In this document: one piece after another, positions 51,026-58,920 of the stretch
Layout of the letters: every line of letters begins with the position of its first letter
Numbering within the stretch: the first letter of the stretch is position 1
Assembly: GCA_947474645.1 (NCBI GenBank)
Contig: CANJJD010000001.1
Location: 163,233 to 227,232, forward strand
Source: Alphaproteobacteria bacterium
GTDB lineage: Bacteria; Pseudomonadota; Alphaproteobacteria; Micropepsales; Micropepsaceae
Direction of reading: 5' to 3'
Length of the DNA stretch: 64,000 nucleotides
The notes under the pieces: generated by a model
The model's database searches: none
What the model was told of the DNA's origin: nothing
The model's input: only the letters and a program-made list of their open reading frames with translations
Position numbers and translations under genes: made by a program

Positions 51026-51610
51026 TCAGCCTGGGGCCTTGGCCGGCGCCTTGGTCACCGTGAAGTCCTTCAGCCGCTCCTCGGCCGCCGCGAAGCTGGG
51101 CTCCAGCTCCACCGACTTCTTGTAGTCGTAATAGGCTTCCTTGTACTGGCCCAGCATCTGCTCAGCGACCGCCCGGTTGTAGTAACCCAGGTGCGGAAAG
51201 CCCATGCCAAGCTCCAGGCCCTTGTTGATCTGGGTCAGCGCCTCCTGGTACTTGCGCTCCTTGATCAGCATCACGCCCAGATTGACGTAAGGATCGCCCA
51301 GGTCGGGCTGGATCTTGATCGCCATGTTGAAATCGGCCGCGGCGCGCTCGATATGGCCGAGCTGGTCCAGCATCACCCCGCGATTGTCATAGGTAGCCGC
51401 CAGGTCCTTGCGGCTCAGGGCCTCGCGCTTGATCGCCAGGTCGCAGGCGCCGATGCCGTCAAAGGCCTTGCCGATCTTGGCATGGACGAAACAGTCATGG
51501 GCATAGCCCGATTGCTTGGTGACGATGATCTGTGCCCAAGAAGGCGTTGAGGCAGGAATGACCGCAGCCAGCGAGATGGCCAGCAACAGGATGGGAGCCT
51601 TCATCTTCAA
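51026..51610 (-). CDS. Exported TPR-repeat protein
   Basis: A 194-residue periplasmic protein: signal peptide 1-26, then three or four tetratricopeptide repeats (for example AATYDNRGVMLDQLGHIERAAADFN, DPYVNLGVMLIKERKYQEAL, GYYNRAVAEQMLGQYKEAYYDY). TPRs bind partner proteins; the partner is unknown. GGAGG precedes ATG 51610. It lies next to the periplasmic oxidation cluster and could belong to it. Confidence 0.85.
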   Translation of the reverse strand: MKMKAPILLLAISLAAVIPASTPSWAQIIVTKQSGYAHDCFVHAKIGKAFDGIGACDLAIKREALSRKDLAATYDNRGVMLDQLGHIERAAADFNMAIKIQPDLGDPYVNLGVMLIKERKYQEALTQINKGLELGMGFPHLGYYNRAVAEQMLGQYKEAYYDYKKSVELEPSFAAAEERLKDFTVTKAPAKAPG

Positions 51611-51734
51611 GCCTCCGGGCCATGAAGTTGCCAGCCGATACTACACCGATTTGCCGGTTCCGGCGCGGTTGTATTGGGCGGGGCCTTGCGACATTGTTCC
51701 GTGAAGAAAATCAGGGATTTGGGGAGTGGATCTG

Positions 51735-52229
51735 ATGAAATTGTTCCAGCTTTTGCCGATGGCGGGCGCCCTCGCCCTGGTGTGCGCGCCCCTGCCCGCA
51801 TTGGCCCAGGCCACGTCGCCGCTGTTCACGGCCGGCGCCGATATTCCGGCGGTGATCGCCAAGGCCAAGGCCGAACAGAAGTCGCCCAATGTCAATTCCA
51901 CCCAACCGGTGGCGACCTTCGGGCCTTACCGCGTGCTGCTGGAATACCGCACCGGCCTGACCCCGCCCACCGTGCATCACGGCGAGGCCGAGCTGGTTCA
52001 TGTCCTGAAGGGCAACGCCACCTTCGCATCGGGCGGCAAGCTGATCGGCGGCGCGCCGAACCGCCCCGGTTCGACCACCGACGCCGGCACCGGCATCGAG
52101 GGCGCCACCTCCCGCAAGCTCGCCGCCGGCGACATCTTCCTGGTGCCACCGGACACGGCGCACCAGTTTCAGGACGTGAACGGCGAGTTCATCATCATCA
52201 GCGTGCACATGTTCATGCCGGCGAAGTAG
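51735..52229 (+). CDS. Secreted single-domain cupin
   Basis: A 164-residue exported cupin: signal peptide 1-24, then a cupin barrel with PPTVHHGEAELVHVLKG (metal ligands His-His-Glu) and GDIFLVPPDTAHQF (last His ligand). GGGGAG stands eight bases before ATG 51735; GTG 51726 is the alternative. It converges on the PQQ dehydrogenase gene with 3 bp between the stops, next to a Tat-exported TIM barrel and two bicupins, so all may act on one periplasmic substrate. Confidence 0.85.
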   Translation: MKLFQLLPMAGALALVCAPLPALAQATSPLFTAGADIPAVIAKAKAEQKSPNVNSTQPVATFGPYRVLLEYRTGLTPPTVHHGEAELVHVLKGNATFASGGKLIGGAPNRPGSTTDAGTGIEGATSRKLAAGDIFLVPPDTAHQFQDVNGEFIIISVHMFMPAK

Positions 52230-52232
52230 CGG

Positions 52233-54374
52233 CTAATCCGGTAGTCCGAACACATAGAGCACATTCCCGGTGGACGGGCGGTGCACCTCGTTCAGCAGCA
52301 TGGTCGGCTTCTGCTGCGGGCTGCCGCCGCCCAGGCCTGAGGCCACGGCGATATACTGCTTGCCGTCCAGGCTGAAGCTGACCGGATAGCCCTGCACCGT
52401 GTTGCCCAGCCGCGTCTTCCACACGACCTTGCCGGTACGCGCGTCCACGGCCTGCAGGTTGCGGTCGAAGTCCCCGATGAACGCGACGCCGCCGGCGGTG
52501 GACAGCACCGCCGACAGGAAGGACGAACGCTGCTGCCAGGACCAGACTTCCTTCATGTCGCTGGTGCGATAGGCCGCCAGCTTGCCCAGCTGCTGGTGGG
52601 TACCGGGCGTGAAGAAGAACTTTTGCGAGGCCGCGGTGCCGCCGCCGCCCAGCTTCTGTTCCACATCATGGCCCTGGATCATCACGCAGCTTTGGCTGAG
52701 CGGAATAATCAAGAGGTCGTCGGGCTGGTAATAGCTGGTCGCCTGCCAGTCATGGCCGCCTTGTGGGCCCGGACAGGAGGAGAACCACTGGTTGGTCTTC
52801 TGGTTGAGAATGTCCTGGCGATAAGTCACCGCGCCGGTCTTCTGGTCCACCTTGGAGAAGACGTTCTGGAAGATGGTTTCCTTGGCGGCGATGAACTTTC
52901 CGGTCTCGCGATCCAGCTTCCACAGGATGCCGGGCTTGCCGATGGTGTAGAGGTTCTTCTGGTTGCCGTTGTTGATCAGGACCCGCTCGAAGACTTCGTC
53001 GAGATCAAGCGATTCACCGGGCGCATGCTGGAAATACCATTTCAGCTTGCCGGTATCCGGATCGAGCGCCAGCGTGGAAGACGAATAGAGTGTCGAGGCA
53101 TTGCCTGATTTGCGGCTGGCGCGGAACCAGGGCTTGGTCTGGGCCACGCCCCAATAGGTGGTGTTGAGGTCCGGATCGTAGGTGCCGGCGATCCAGGTGT
53201 CGGCGCCGCCGCGCAACAGGTTCGGCAGCCCGTTCCAGGTGTCGCCGCCGGCCTGGCCTTCCAGCGCCGTGGTGTGGAAGCGCCAGGCCGGCTTGCCGGT
53301 GTCGGCATCAAAGGCCGAGATGTAGCAGTTGTTCTGCGAATAGTTATCGCAGCCGGTCAGGCCCGTCAGGACCTTGCCCCGCATCACCATCACGCCGCCG
53401 GTGTTGGAATTGTTGGTGGTTCCAAGCGTCTGCTGCCAGACGATCTTGCCGCTGCGCGCGTCCAGGGCATAGATCTTGGCCGCGGTGGTCGCGACATAGA
53501 CCTTGTCGTGATAGACCGCCAGGCTGCGGGTGCCGCCATAGGCGATGCGCGAAATTGGGCCAATGCGGTTTTCCCAGATCAGTTCGCCGGTGCGCGCATC
53601 CAGCGCCTGCACCGTGTTCGACGTATTGGACAGGAACATCACGCCGGCATGGACGATGGGCGTGACCTGGCTGGCGCCGCCCTCGTTCATGTTCCAGGCC
53701 CATTTCAGGACCAGGTTCTTCACATTGGCGGGCGTGATCTGCTTGAGCGGCGAATGGCTCCAGCCCTGATAGTTGCGGCGATACATCAGCCACTCGCCAT
53801 CGGGCGGCGATTTCAGCAGCTCGTCGCTGACGTCGGTATAATTCTTCACCGTGCCGGTGACGGTCAGGCCTTGCGGCGGGGGTGCGGCTTCGGCGGCGGC
53901 ACGCGCCGCCATCGCATCTTCCTTGCCCAGGGTGACGGGCGTGATCGCGGCCGGCAGAACTTTGCCATTGGCGATGGTGGAAATCCTGGCGTCGGTCGTC
54001 CTGGCAAGCGCGGTAGTGCCCGCCTTGCCGCCATTGGCCCAGAGCAGATAGGCGGTGACATCGGTGTACTGCTTCTCGCTCAGGCTGCCCGGCCGGCCGA
54101 CCGGCATGGAGCTGGCGATGAAGGTGTAAAGGTCCTTGGTGGAGCGGTTGCCGAAGGACGAGATGAAGCCCGGCCCGCCCAGGGCGGGCGCGTCGCCGCC
54201 ACCGGCCAGATTCACGCGATGGCAGCCGGCGCAGCTCGTGGCATAGACGGCATGACCGGCATCGGCCTGGGCTTGGGTGAATGGCCCCTGCCCTTGGGCG
54301 GCGGCAGTCACAGCATAAACGGCGCCCAGGATGGCGAGCGCGGCGCTGCCGGCGAAAAACTTTGCATGGCGCAT
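52233..54374 (-). CDS. Quinoprotein (PQQ) dehydrogenase with an N-terminal cytochrome c domain
   Basis: Periplasmic PQQ-dependent alcohol/sugar-type dehydrogenase, 713 residues from ATG 54374. Signal peptide 1-27, then a c-type cytochrome domain (CAGCH at 48-52, axial Met in ASSMPVGRPG) joined to an eight-bladed PQQ propeller (repeated W-motifs such as LDARTGKVVWKTRLG; TYDPDLNTTYWGVAQ near the metal site). Most cytochrome-fused enzymes carry the haem domain at the C-terminus, so N-terminal placement is unusual. No vicinal Cys pair is seen. Last gene of a leftward unit after the CHRD gene (1-bp gap). Electron acceptor would be the fused haem. Substrate unknown. Confidence 0.9.
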   Translation of the reverse strand: MRHAKFFAGSAALAILGAVYAVTAAAQGQGPFTQAQADAGHAVYATSCAGCHRVNLAGGGDAPALGGPGFISSFGNRSTKDLYTFIASSMPVGRPGSLSEKQYTDVTAYLLWANGGKAGTTALARTTDARISTIANGKVLPAAITPVTLGKEDAMAARAAAEAAPPPQGLTVTGTVKNYTDVSDELLKSPPDGEWLMYRRNYQGWSHSPLKQITPANVKNLVLKWAWNMNEGGASQVTPIVHAGVMFLSNTSNTVQALDARTGELIWENRIGPISRIAYGGTRSLAVYHDKVYVATTAAKIYALDARSGKIVWQQTLGTTNNSNTGGVMVMRGKVLTGLTGCDNYSQNNCYISAFDADTGKPAWRFHTTALEGQAGGDTWNGLPNLLRGGADTWIAGTYDPDLNTTYWGVAQTKPWFRASRKSGNASTLYSSSTLALDPDTGKLKWYFQHAPGESLDLDEVFERVLINNGNQKNLYTIGKPGILWKLDRETGKFIAAKETIFQNVFSKVDQKTGAVTYRQDILNQKTNQWFSSCPGPQGGHDWQATSYYQPDDLLIIPLSQSCVMIQGHDVEQKLGGGGTAASQKFFFTPGTHQQLGKLAAYRTSDMKEVWSWQQRSSFLSAVLSTAGGVAFIGDFDRNLQAVDARTGKVVWKTRLGNTVQGYPVSFSLDGKQYIAVASGLGGGSPQQKPTMLLNEVHRPSTGNVLYVFGLPD

Positions 54375-54375
54375 G

Positions 54376-54822
54376 TCAGTTTCCCGTCTCTTCCAGCCAG
54401 CCCTGGATATGGCCGTCCGGCGCCTTCTCGCTGTCGATGCGGACATAAAGCGACTGGCGCTTCAGCGCCGCCAGCCCGGCCGCGTTCAGTTTCACCGTGC
54501 CGGAAAACTCGCCCTGCATGGCGTGGCTGACAGTCAGGCTGCCGATGGCGTCGCCTGGCACGGCCTTGGCCAGGCCCGTGCGCACCGAACCGGTGGTGGC
54601 ATTCGAACTCAGATCCTTGAAGCTGCCCTTGATGGTCAGGGTGTTGCCGGTCAGCTCGGCGCTCATCACGCCGCTGCTGCCGATCACGATCGCCCGCGTG
54701 GTGGCGTCGAACGGCGCCGGATCCAGCTCGGCCTGATAGCGCGCCGCCAATGCGGGCGCACTGAAAGCAAGCAGCGGCAGCAGCAACAGCGCCGCCGCGG
54801 TTGCAAGGACAGTTCGTGACAT
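54376..54822 (-). CDS. Secreted CHRD-domain-like protein
   Basis: A 148-residue exported protein: signal peptide 1-26, then a beta-sandwich with ARYQAELDPAPFDATTRA, GNTLTIKGSFKDL and a C-terminal GHIQGWLEETGN. This resembles CHRD domains, found in secreted proteins and often in redox or extracellular contexts. It is transcribed between the TIM-barrel and PQQ-dehydrogenase genes. Function unknown. Confidence 0.7.
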   Translation of the reverse strand: MSRTVLATAAALLLLPLLAFSAPALAARYQAELDPAPFDATTRAIVIGSSGVMSAELTGNTLTIKGSFKDLSSNATTGSVRTGLAKAVPGDAIGSLTVSHAMQGEFSGTVKLNAAGLAALKRQSLYVRIDSEKAPDGHIQGWLEETGN

Positions 54823-54859
54823 AGGCTTCCCCCGAAATCCCTTGAACTTGCGCGTCCTC

Positions 54860-55915
54860 TTAGGCGTAAGGCGGCAGCTTCACGCCGAGCACATTGCGCA
54901 GGTAATTGATGTTGTGCGCGATGTAGTCGTCGGTCGCGACGCGGATGTCGCCGCCCAGGGCGTCGAAGCCGTCATCGCCCTTGCGCGGGCCGTCCACGTC
55001 CATCACCACCCAACCCTTGAAGTGCTTATCGCGCAGCACCTTGAAGATGCCGGGGAAGTCCACGCCGCCGCCGCCGAAATTATGATAGACGCTCGCCTCA
55101 GCGTGCATCTGGGGCGTGGGCGTTTCCTTGTTGCCGCGATATTTGGCGTAAGTGTCCTTCAGGTGGATTTCCGCCAGGCGCGGGAAGTAATCGCTGATGA
55201 TCTGCACGGCATCGCCCCCGCCCAGGGTCAGGTGGCCGGTATCAGCCGTCAGCCAGACATATTTCGGATCGGTCAGGTCAAACACCCGGCGCATCTCTGC
55301 CTCGCGTTCGATCGGGCCCCAGATGTGCGGATGCGGCGCCAGGCGGACGCCATATTCCAGCGTGCGGCGGCCCAACTGGTTCAAGGTGTCGGCGAGCTGC
55401 TTGAGCTGGTCGTCGGACGGGCCGCCCTTGGGCCGCTGGCCCATGTTGATCTTCCAGTGATCGCAGCCGAACACCTGCAGGAAGTCGCGGGCAAAAGCGA
55501 CATGATCCTCGATGGTCTTGGGGATCTGGTCCTTGTCGATGAAGTTCAGCGACTGGCTCTTTTGGCCGTTGGAGGCGTCGATGATGGTGACATTGTACTT
55601 CTCACTGATCGCCAGCAGTTCCTTGGGCTTGCTGCGATACTCCTCGACGCCGGCCGCATAGGGCTCGACGCCCTGCAACCCCAACTGCGAGATGTGCTTG
55701 ATGGCCTGCTCGGTGGAATAGACCTTGGTCGCGCCCACACCAGCCTCGCCCCAGATGGAGCCGGTGGTGCCGAACAGCATGTCGGGATTCACCGGGTCCA
55801 GCGGCCTGTGCCGGATGGTCTTGCCGAACAATTCGGTGGTGTGCAGGCCGCCCGCCAGGGTGGCGGCGGCGGCGGCGCCCTGCATGAAGTGACGGCGCTG
55901 GAATTTCTTGACCAT
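54860..55915 (-). CDS. Tat-exported sugar isomerase/epimerase-like TIM barrel
   Basis: A 351-residue protein of the xylose-isomerase-like family (COG1082 type). The N-terminus is a twin-arginine signal (KKFQRRHFMQGAAAAATLAG), so it is folded in the cytosol and exported. Metal-site motifs include GVEPYAAG, APHPHIWG, TADTGHLTLGG and IHLKDTY; the last motif reads GWVVMDVDG where the family usually has a Glu, a Glu-to-Asp change. ATG 55915 heads the leftward unit TIM-CHRD-PQQ dehydrogenase. Relatives act on 3-keto-sugars and inositols. Confidence 0.85.
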   Translation of the reverse strand: MVKKFQRRHFMQGAAAAATLAGGLHTTELFGKTIRHRPLDPVNPDMLFGTTGSIWGEAGVGATKVYSTEQAIKHISQLGLQGVEPYAAGVEEYRSKPKELLAISEKYNVTIIDASNGQKSQSLNFIDKDQIPKTIEDHVAFARDFLQVFGCDHWKINMGQRPKGGPSDDQLKQLADTLNQLGRRTLEYGVRLAPHPHIWGPIEREAEMRRVFDLTDPKYVWLTADTGHLTLGGGDAVQIISDYFPRLAEIHLKDTYAKYRGNKETPTPQMHAEASVYHNFGGGGVDFPGIFKVLRDKHFKGWVVMDVDGPRKGDDGFDALGGDIRVATDDYIAHNINYLRNVLGVKLPPYA

Positions 55916-55997
55916 GGAGAGGCTTATCCTTCGAAGCGGCAAGGGACGTTTGGGCGCGCACCGCCCCAAGTCAAGGAAAAAGCCCTGCCTTTCCCGT

Positions 55998-56018
55998 GCG
56001 GCATTTCGCTGATGCCGC
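55998..56018. promoter_or_regulatory. Inverted repeat in the divergent cupin/TIM-barrel promoter region
   Basis: GCGGCAT-(7 nt)-ATGCCGC, a perfect 7-bp inverted repeat between the diverging 54860-55915 and 56170-57141 genes. It may be an operator half of a two-site region with the palindrome at 56037-56051, 39 bp centre to centre downstream. Confidence 0.4.
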
Positions 56019-56036
56019 GGTTCCTGCTGCGGCGCA

Positions 56037-56051
56037 ACAATTTCAAATTGT
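56037..56051. promoter_or_regulatory. Perfect 15-bp palindrome, candidate operator
   Basis: ACAATTT-C-AAATTGT, a perfect odd-length palindrome in an AT-rich patch of the 254-bp divergent promoter that feeds the TIM/CHRD/PQQ unit and the two bicupins. Size and symmetry fit a homodimeric repressor site. No regulator gene lies in the cluster. Confidence 0.5.
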
Positions 56052-56169
56052 GGAGTTGTGATTTACAGCCTCGCCCAAAGGTGAAAACCTGCATGGTGCG
56101 CGGGATTCAGGGCGCGCGATTTTCAAAAGATGCGGGCGCCACAAGGTGCCCTCCGGGGGAGCAGAATCC

Positions 56170-57141
56170 ATGTCTATTGTCCGCAAAAGCGCGCTTGGCT
56201 GCGCGCTGGCTATGGCCTTGGCCGCGCCGGGCTCGGCGCAGCAGGCCGCCCCGCCCAAATCGCTGCTGGCCTATACGCCCAAGCCGGTGCAGCGGCCCGG
56301 CTATGGCAGCAACAAGCCCATCACCCGCCTGTCGGAGGTTCTGGCCAAGCATAAGGGCCAGGCGAACTGGACCGAGCAGGTGATAAAGACCGGGCGGTTC
56401 GATACGCGCTGGGTGCAGATGGCGCCGGGCGAGAAAGTCTCCACCCGCTATTATGGCGACGACCGGGTGATGTGGGTGGTCTGGCAGGGCCAGATCCGCT
56501 TCACCATCGAAGGCCAGGAGCCCTTTGTGGCCAGCAAGGGCTTTTTGGTTCAGGTGCCGCAGCGGGTGCGCTACAGCATGGAAGCGATCGGCACTGAACC
56601 GGCGCTGCGCTACGAAGTGCTCCGCGCTGGCCAGCATCCCAATTTCCCCGCCGACAATGGCGAACCCAAGCCGTCGAATGCGCCTGACGGGACGGAGTAT
56701 GTGAAAGTCTCCACCCCGACCCAGCCCGACAAGTATGAAGGCGTGAACAAGCCCTATGTGGACTTCTTCAAAGATGTTGTGGCCAAGGACCCGGTCAAGG
56801 GGCCCAACCCCTCTTTGGTGATGATGGACGAAGGCAACATGTCCAACATCATTCGCGGCAAGGGTTTCGCGACCCCGCCGTCCACCAACAAGGGTCACTT
56901 CCATGTCGGCCGCGATGAGTTCTGGTTCATCCTGGAAGGCCGGGTCGAATATCTGATCGAGGATATCGGGCTGGTTTCCGCCGATGCCGGCGACATCGCC
57001 TTTGTGCCGCCGGGCCGCTGGCACCGCGCTGCCTGGGCACTTGGCAAATCCGGCGAAGCCCAGACCGACACCCGCCTGTCCTTCAACGCCAATCCCTACA
57101 CCTTCCACGCCTTCGGCCCCGACGCCGGCGGCGAGCAGTAA
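56170..57141 (+). CDS. Secreted two-domain cupin 1
   Basis: A 323-residue exported bicupin: signal peptide 1-23. The first cupin half (about 50-150, RFDTRWVQMAPGEKVSTRYY ... WQGQIRFTIEG) has lost its His ligands; the second (about 235-310) keeps the full metal motif GHFHVGRDEFWFILEG and the last His in PPGRWHRAAW. ATG 56170 follows GGGGGAG. It is 15 bp upstream of a paralogue and diverges from the TIM-barrel gene. Probably one metal per subunit; substrate unknown. Confidence 0.82.
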   Translation: MSIVRKSALGCALAMALAAPGSAQQAAPPKSLLAYTPKPVQRPGYGSNKPITRLSEVLAKHKGQANWTEQVIKTGRFDTRWVQMAPGEKVSTRYYGDDRVMWVVWQGQIRFTIEGQEPFVASKGFLVQVPQRVRYSMEAIGTEPALRYEVLRAGQHPNFPADNGEPKPSNAPDGTEYVKVSTPTQPDKYEGVNKPYVDFFKDVVAKDPVKGPNPSLVMMDEGNMSNIIRGKGFATPPSTNKGHFHVGRDEFWFILEGRVEYLIEDIGLVSADAGDIAFVPPGRWHRAAWALGKSGEAQTDTRLSFNANPYTFHAFGPDAGGEQ

Positions 57142-57156
57142 CAGGACCCCGCGCCC

Positions 57157-58110
57157 ATGCGAAACATCACCAAGATCGCGGCCGTAGCACTGGCCCTGCT
57201 GGCCCTCCCCGCCGTCGCGCAGGACAGCAAGGTCTACATGTCCTGGGCCCCCAAGAAGATCATGCCTTACACAGGCCCCAACAAGCCCATCACGCGCATC
57301 GCCGACGTGCTGGCCAAGCATAAGGGCCAGGCGAGCTGGAAAGAGGATGTGGTCAAGACCGACCGCTATCACGCCCAGTGGATTTCCATGGCGCCGGGCG
57401 AAAAGACCCGCACCATCTTCTATGCCGACGACCGCACGGTCTGGATCGTGTGGGGCGGCCAGGTCCGTTTCACCATCAAGGGCCAGGAGCCCTTTGTCGC
57501 CACCAAGGGCTTCCTGGTGCAGACGCCGTTGCGCATGCCCTACAGCCTGGAAGTGGTGGGCAATGAGCCGGCGCTGTTCTTCGAGGTCCGCCGCAACGAC
57601 ACCTTGCCCAGCTATGTCTTCGAGGACGGCGACAAGGTCCCCGCCACGGTCGGCGGCCAGCGCTATGAGAAGGTCAGCTATCCGCCGGGCCTGCGCGCCG
57701 GCGGCAACGTGCCTTATGACGAGGTCAACAAGCCCTATCTGGATTTCTTCAAGGACGTGATCGCCAAATATCCCAGCGGCAAGGGTGAATGGGCGCGGTA
57801 TTTCGTCAATGACAAGGAAAACCAGCTCGCCATCATCCGCGGGCCGGGCGTGCCCACCCCGCCGCCCACCAACCGGGGTCATTTTCATGTCGGCACGGAC
57901 GAATTCTGGTTCGTCCCGGAAGGCAAGATCGACTATCTGATCGAAGGCGTCGGCCTGATCACCGCCGATCCCGGCGATCTGGTCTATGTGACGCCGGGCC
58001 GTTTCCATCGCGCCAGCTTCGCGCCCGGCCAGGTGGATACGCGGCTTGCCTTCAACCGCAGCCCGACCATGGTCCACAACTATGCCGAGGATGCGAACGG
58101 CCGCCAGTAA
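57157..58110 (+). CDS. Secreted two-domain cupin 2, paralogue of the preceding gene
   Basis: A 317-residue exported bicupin, clearly a tandem duplicate of 56170-57141 (shared NKPITRL/IADVLAKHKGQA, GQEPFVA-KGFLVQ, VNKPY-DFFKDV, GHFHVG-DEFWF). Signal peptide 1-21. The same pattern is kept: no ligands in the first half, a full metal site GHFHVGTDEFWFVPEG and PGRFHRASF in the second. Differences are spread evenly, so the duplication is old and both copies are kept by selection. Confidence 0.82.
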   Translation: MRNITKIAAVALALLALPAVAQDSKVYMSWAPKKIMPYTGPNKPITRIADVLAKHKGQASWKEDVVKTDRYHAQWISMAPGEKTRTIFYADDRTVWIVWGGQVRFTIKGQEPFVATKGFLVQTPLRMPYSLEVVGNEPALFFEVRRNDTLPSYVFEDGDKVPATVGGQRYEKVSYPPGLRAGGNVPYDEVNKPYLDFFKDVIAKYPSGKGEWARYFVNDKENQLAIIRGPGVPTPPPTNRGHFHVGTDEFWFVPEGKIDYLIEGVGLITADPGDLVYVTPGRFHRASFAPGQVDTRLAFNRSPTMVHNYAEDANGRQ

Positions 58111-58113
58111 CGC

Positions 58114-58920
58114 CTAGAAGCGGAGCACCATGCCGTCATAGGCGGGCTCAACGCCGGCCGGCAGTTCGCGCTTCAGCGTTTCGTAATCCATGTCCACATG
58201 CATGTTGGTGAGGATGGCGCGTTTGGGCTTCACCTGCGCGATCCATTCCAGTGTGCGGCCCAGATGGGCATGGCTGGGATGGGGCGTGCGGCGCAGGGCA
58301 TCCACGATCCAGCATTCCACGCCGTCCAGCGCCGCGAAACCTTCGTCGTCCAGTCCGTCCACATCGGGCGAATAGACAATGTTGCCGAAGCGGAAACCCA
58401 GGCTGCGGATGCGGCCATGTTGCTGGCCGAAAGCGCGCACCGGCAGCGGACCGCCGGGGCCGGTGATGTCGAACGGCGCGAGCGGCTCCGGCAACACATG
58501 CGCCTCCACGATGGGCGGATAATCGCGATTGGGCGGGGTGTGGAAGATGTAGCTGAACTTGCGGCGCAGGCTGTCGAGCGCAAAGTCGTCGGACCACATG
58601 TCCAGCTTCTTGCCCTTCTGCTGCAGCACTAGCACGCGCAGATCGTCCATGCCATGGGTCTGGTCGGCGTGATCATGGGTGATCAGCACCCCGTCCAGCC
58701 GGCCGATATTGGCCGCCAGCAACTGTTCGCGCAGGTCGGGCGAGGTATCCACCAGCGCGCGGGTTTCGCCGGTGGCGGATTTCTGGGTCACCAGGATGGA
58801 ACAGCGGCTGCGGCGGTTCTTGGGGTTCGCGGGATCGCAGATGCCCCAGTTGGGTGCGCCCTCGCCTATCCGTGGCACACCGCCCGAAGAGCCGCAGCCC
58901 AGAATGCGGACCTCAAGCAT
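58114..58920 (-). CDS. MBL-fold metallo-hydrolase (PhnP-like)
   Basis: A 268-residue metallo-beta-lactamase fold hydrolase, PhnP/RNase-Z-like. The N-terminus GCGSSGGVPRIG and the metal motif LITHDHADQTHGMDDLR (H-x-H-x-D-H) are clear; ILTNMHVDMDY carries a further His and Asp. It overlaps tatD by 8 bp and belongs to the tmk-holB-tatD-MBL string conserved in this class; despite the nearby PQQ enzyme it is not PqqB. Likely a phosphodiesterase of unknown substrate. Confidence 0.88.
   Translation of the reverse strand: MLEVRILGCGSSGGVPRIGEGAPNWGICDPANPKNRRSRCSILVTQKSATGETRALVDTSPDLREQLLAANIGRLDGVLITHDHADQTHGMDDLRVLVLQQKGKKLDMWSDDFALDSLRRKFSYIFHTPPNRDYPPIVEAHVLPEPLAPFDITGPGGPLPVRAFGQQHGRIRSLGFRFGNIVYSPDVDGLDDEGFAALDGVECWIVDALRRTPHPSHAHLGRTLEWIAQVKPKRAILTNMHVDMDYETLKRELPAGVEPAYDGMVLRF

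Noticed and set aside
56107..58077. 656-codon reverse-strand ORF over the bicupins
   Set aside because: Shadow of the two cupin genes; its apparent internal repeat simply reflects the tandem duplication.
58114..58920. MBL hydrolase as PqqB, the PQQ biosynthesis protein
   Set aside because: The N-terminus and neighbours (tatD, holB, tmk) are those of the PhnP-like housekeeping hydrolase; no other pqq gene is near.
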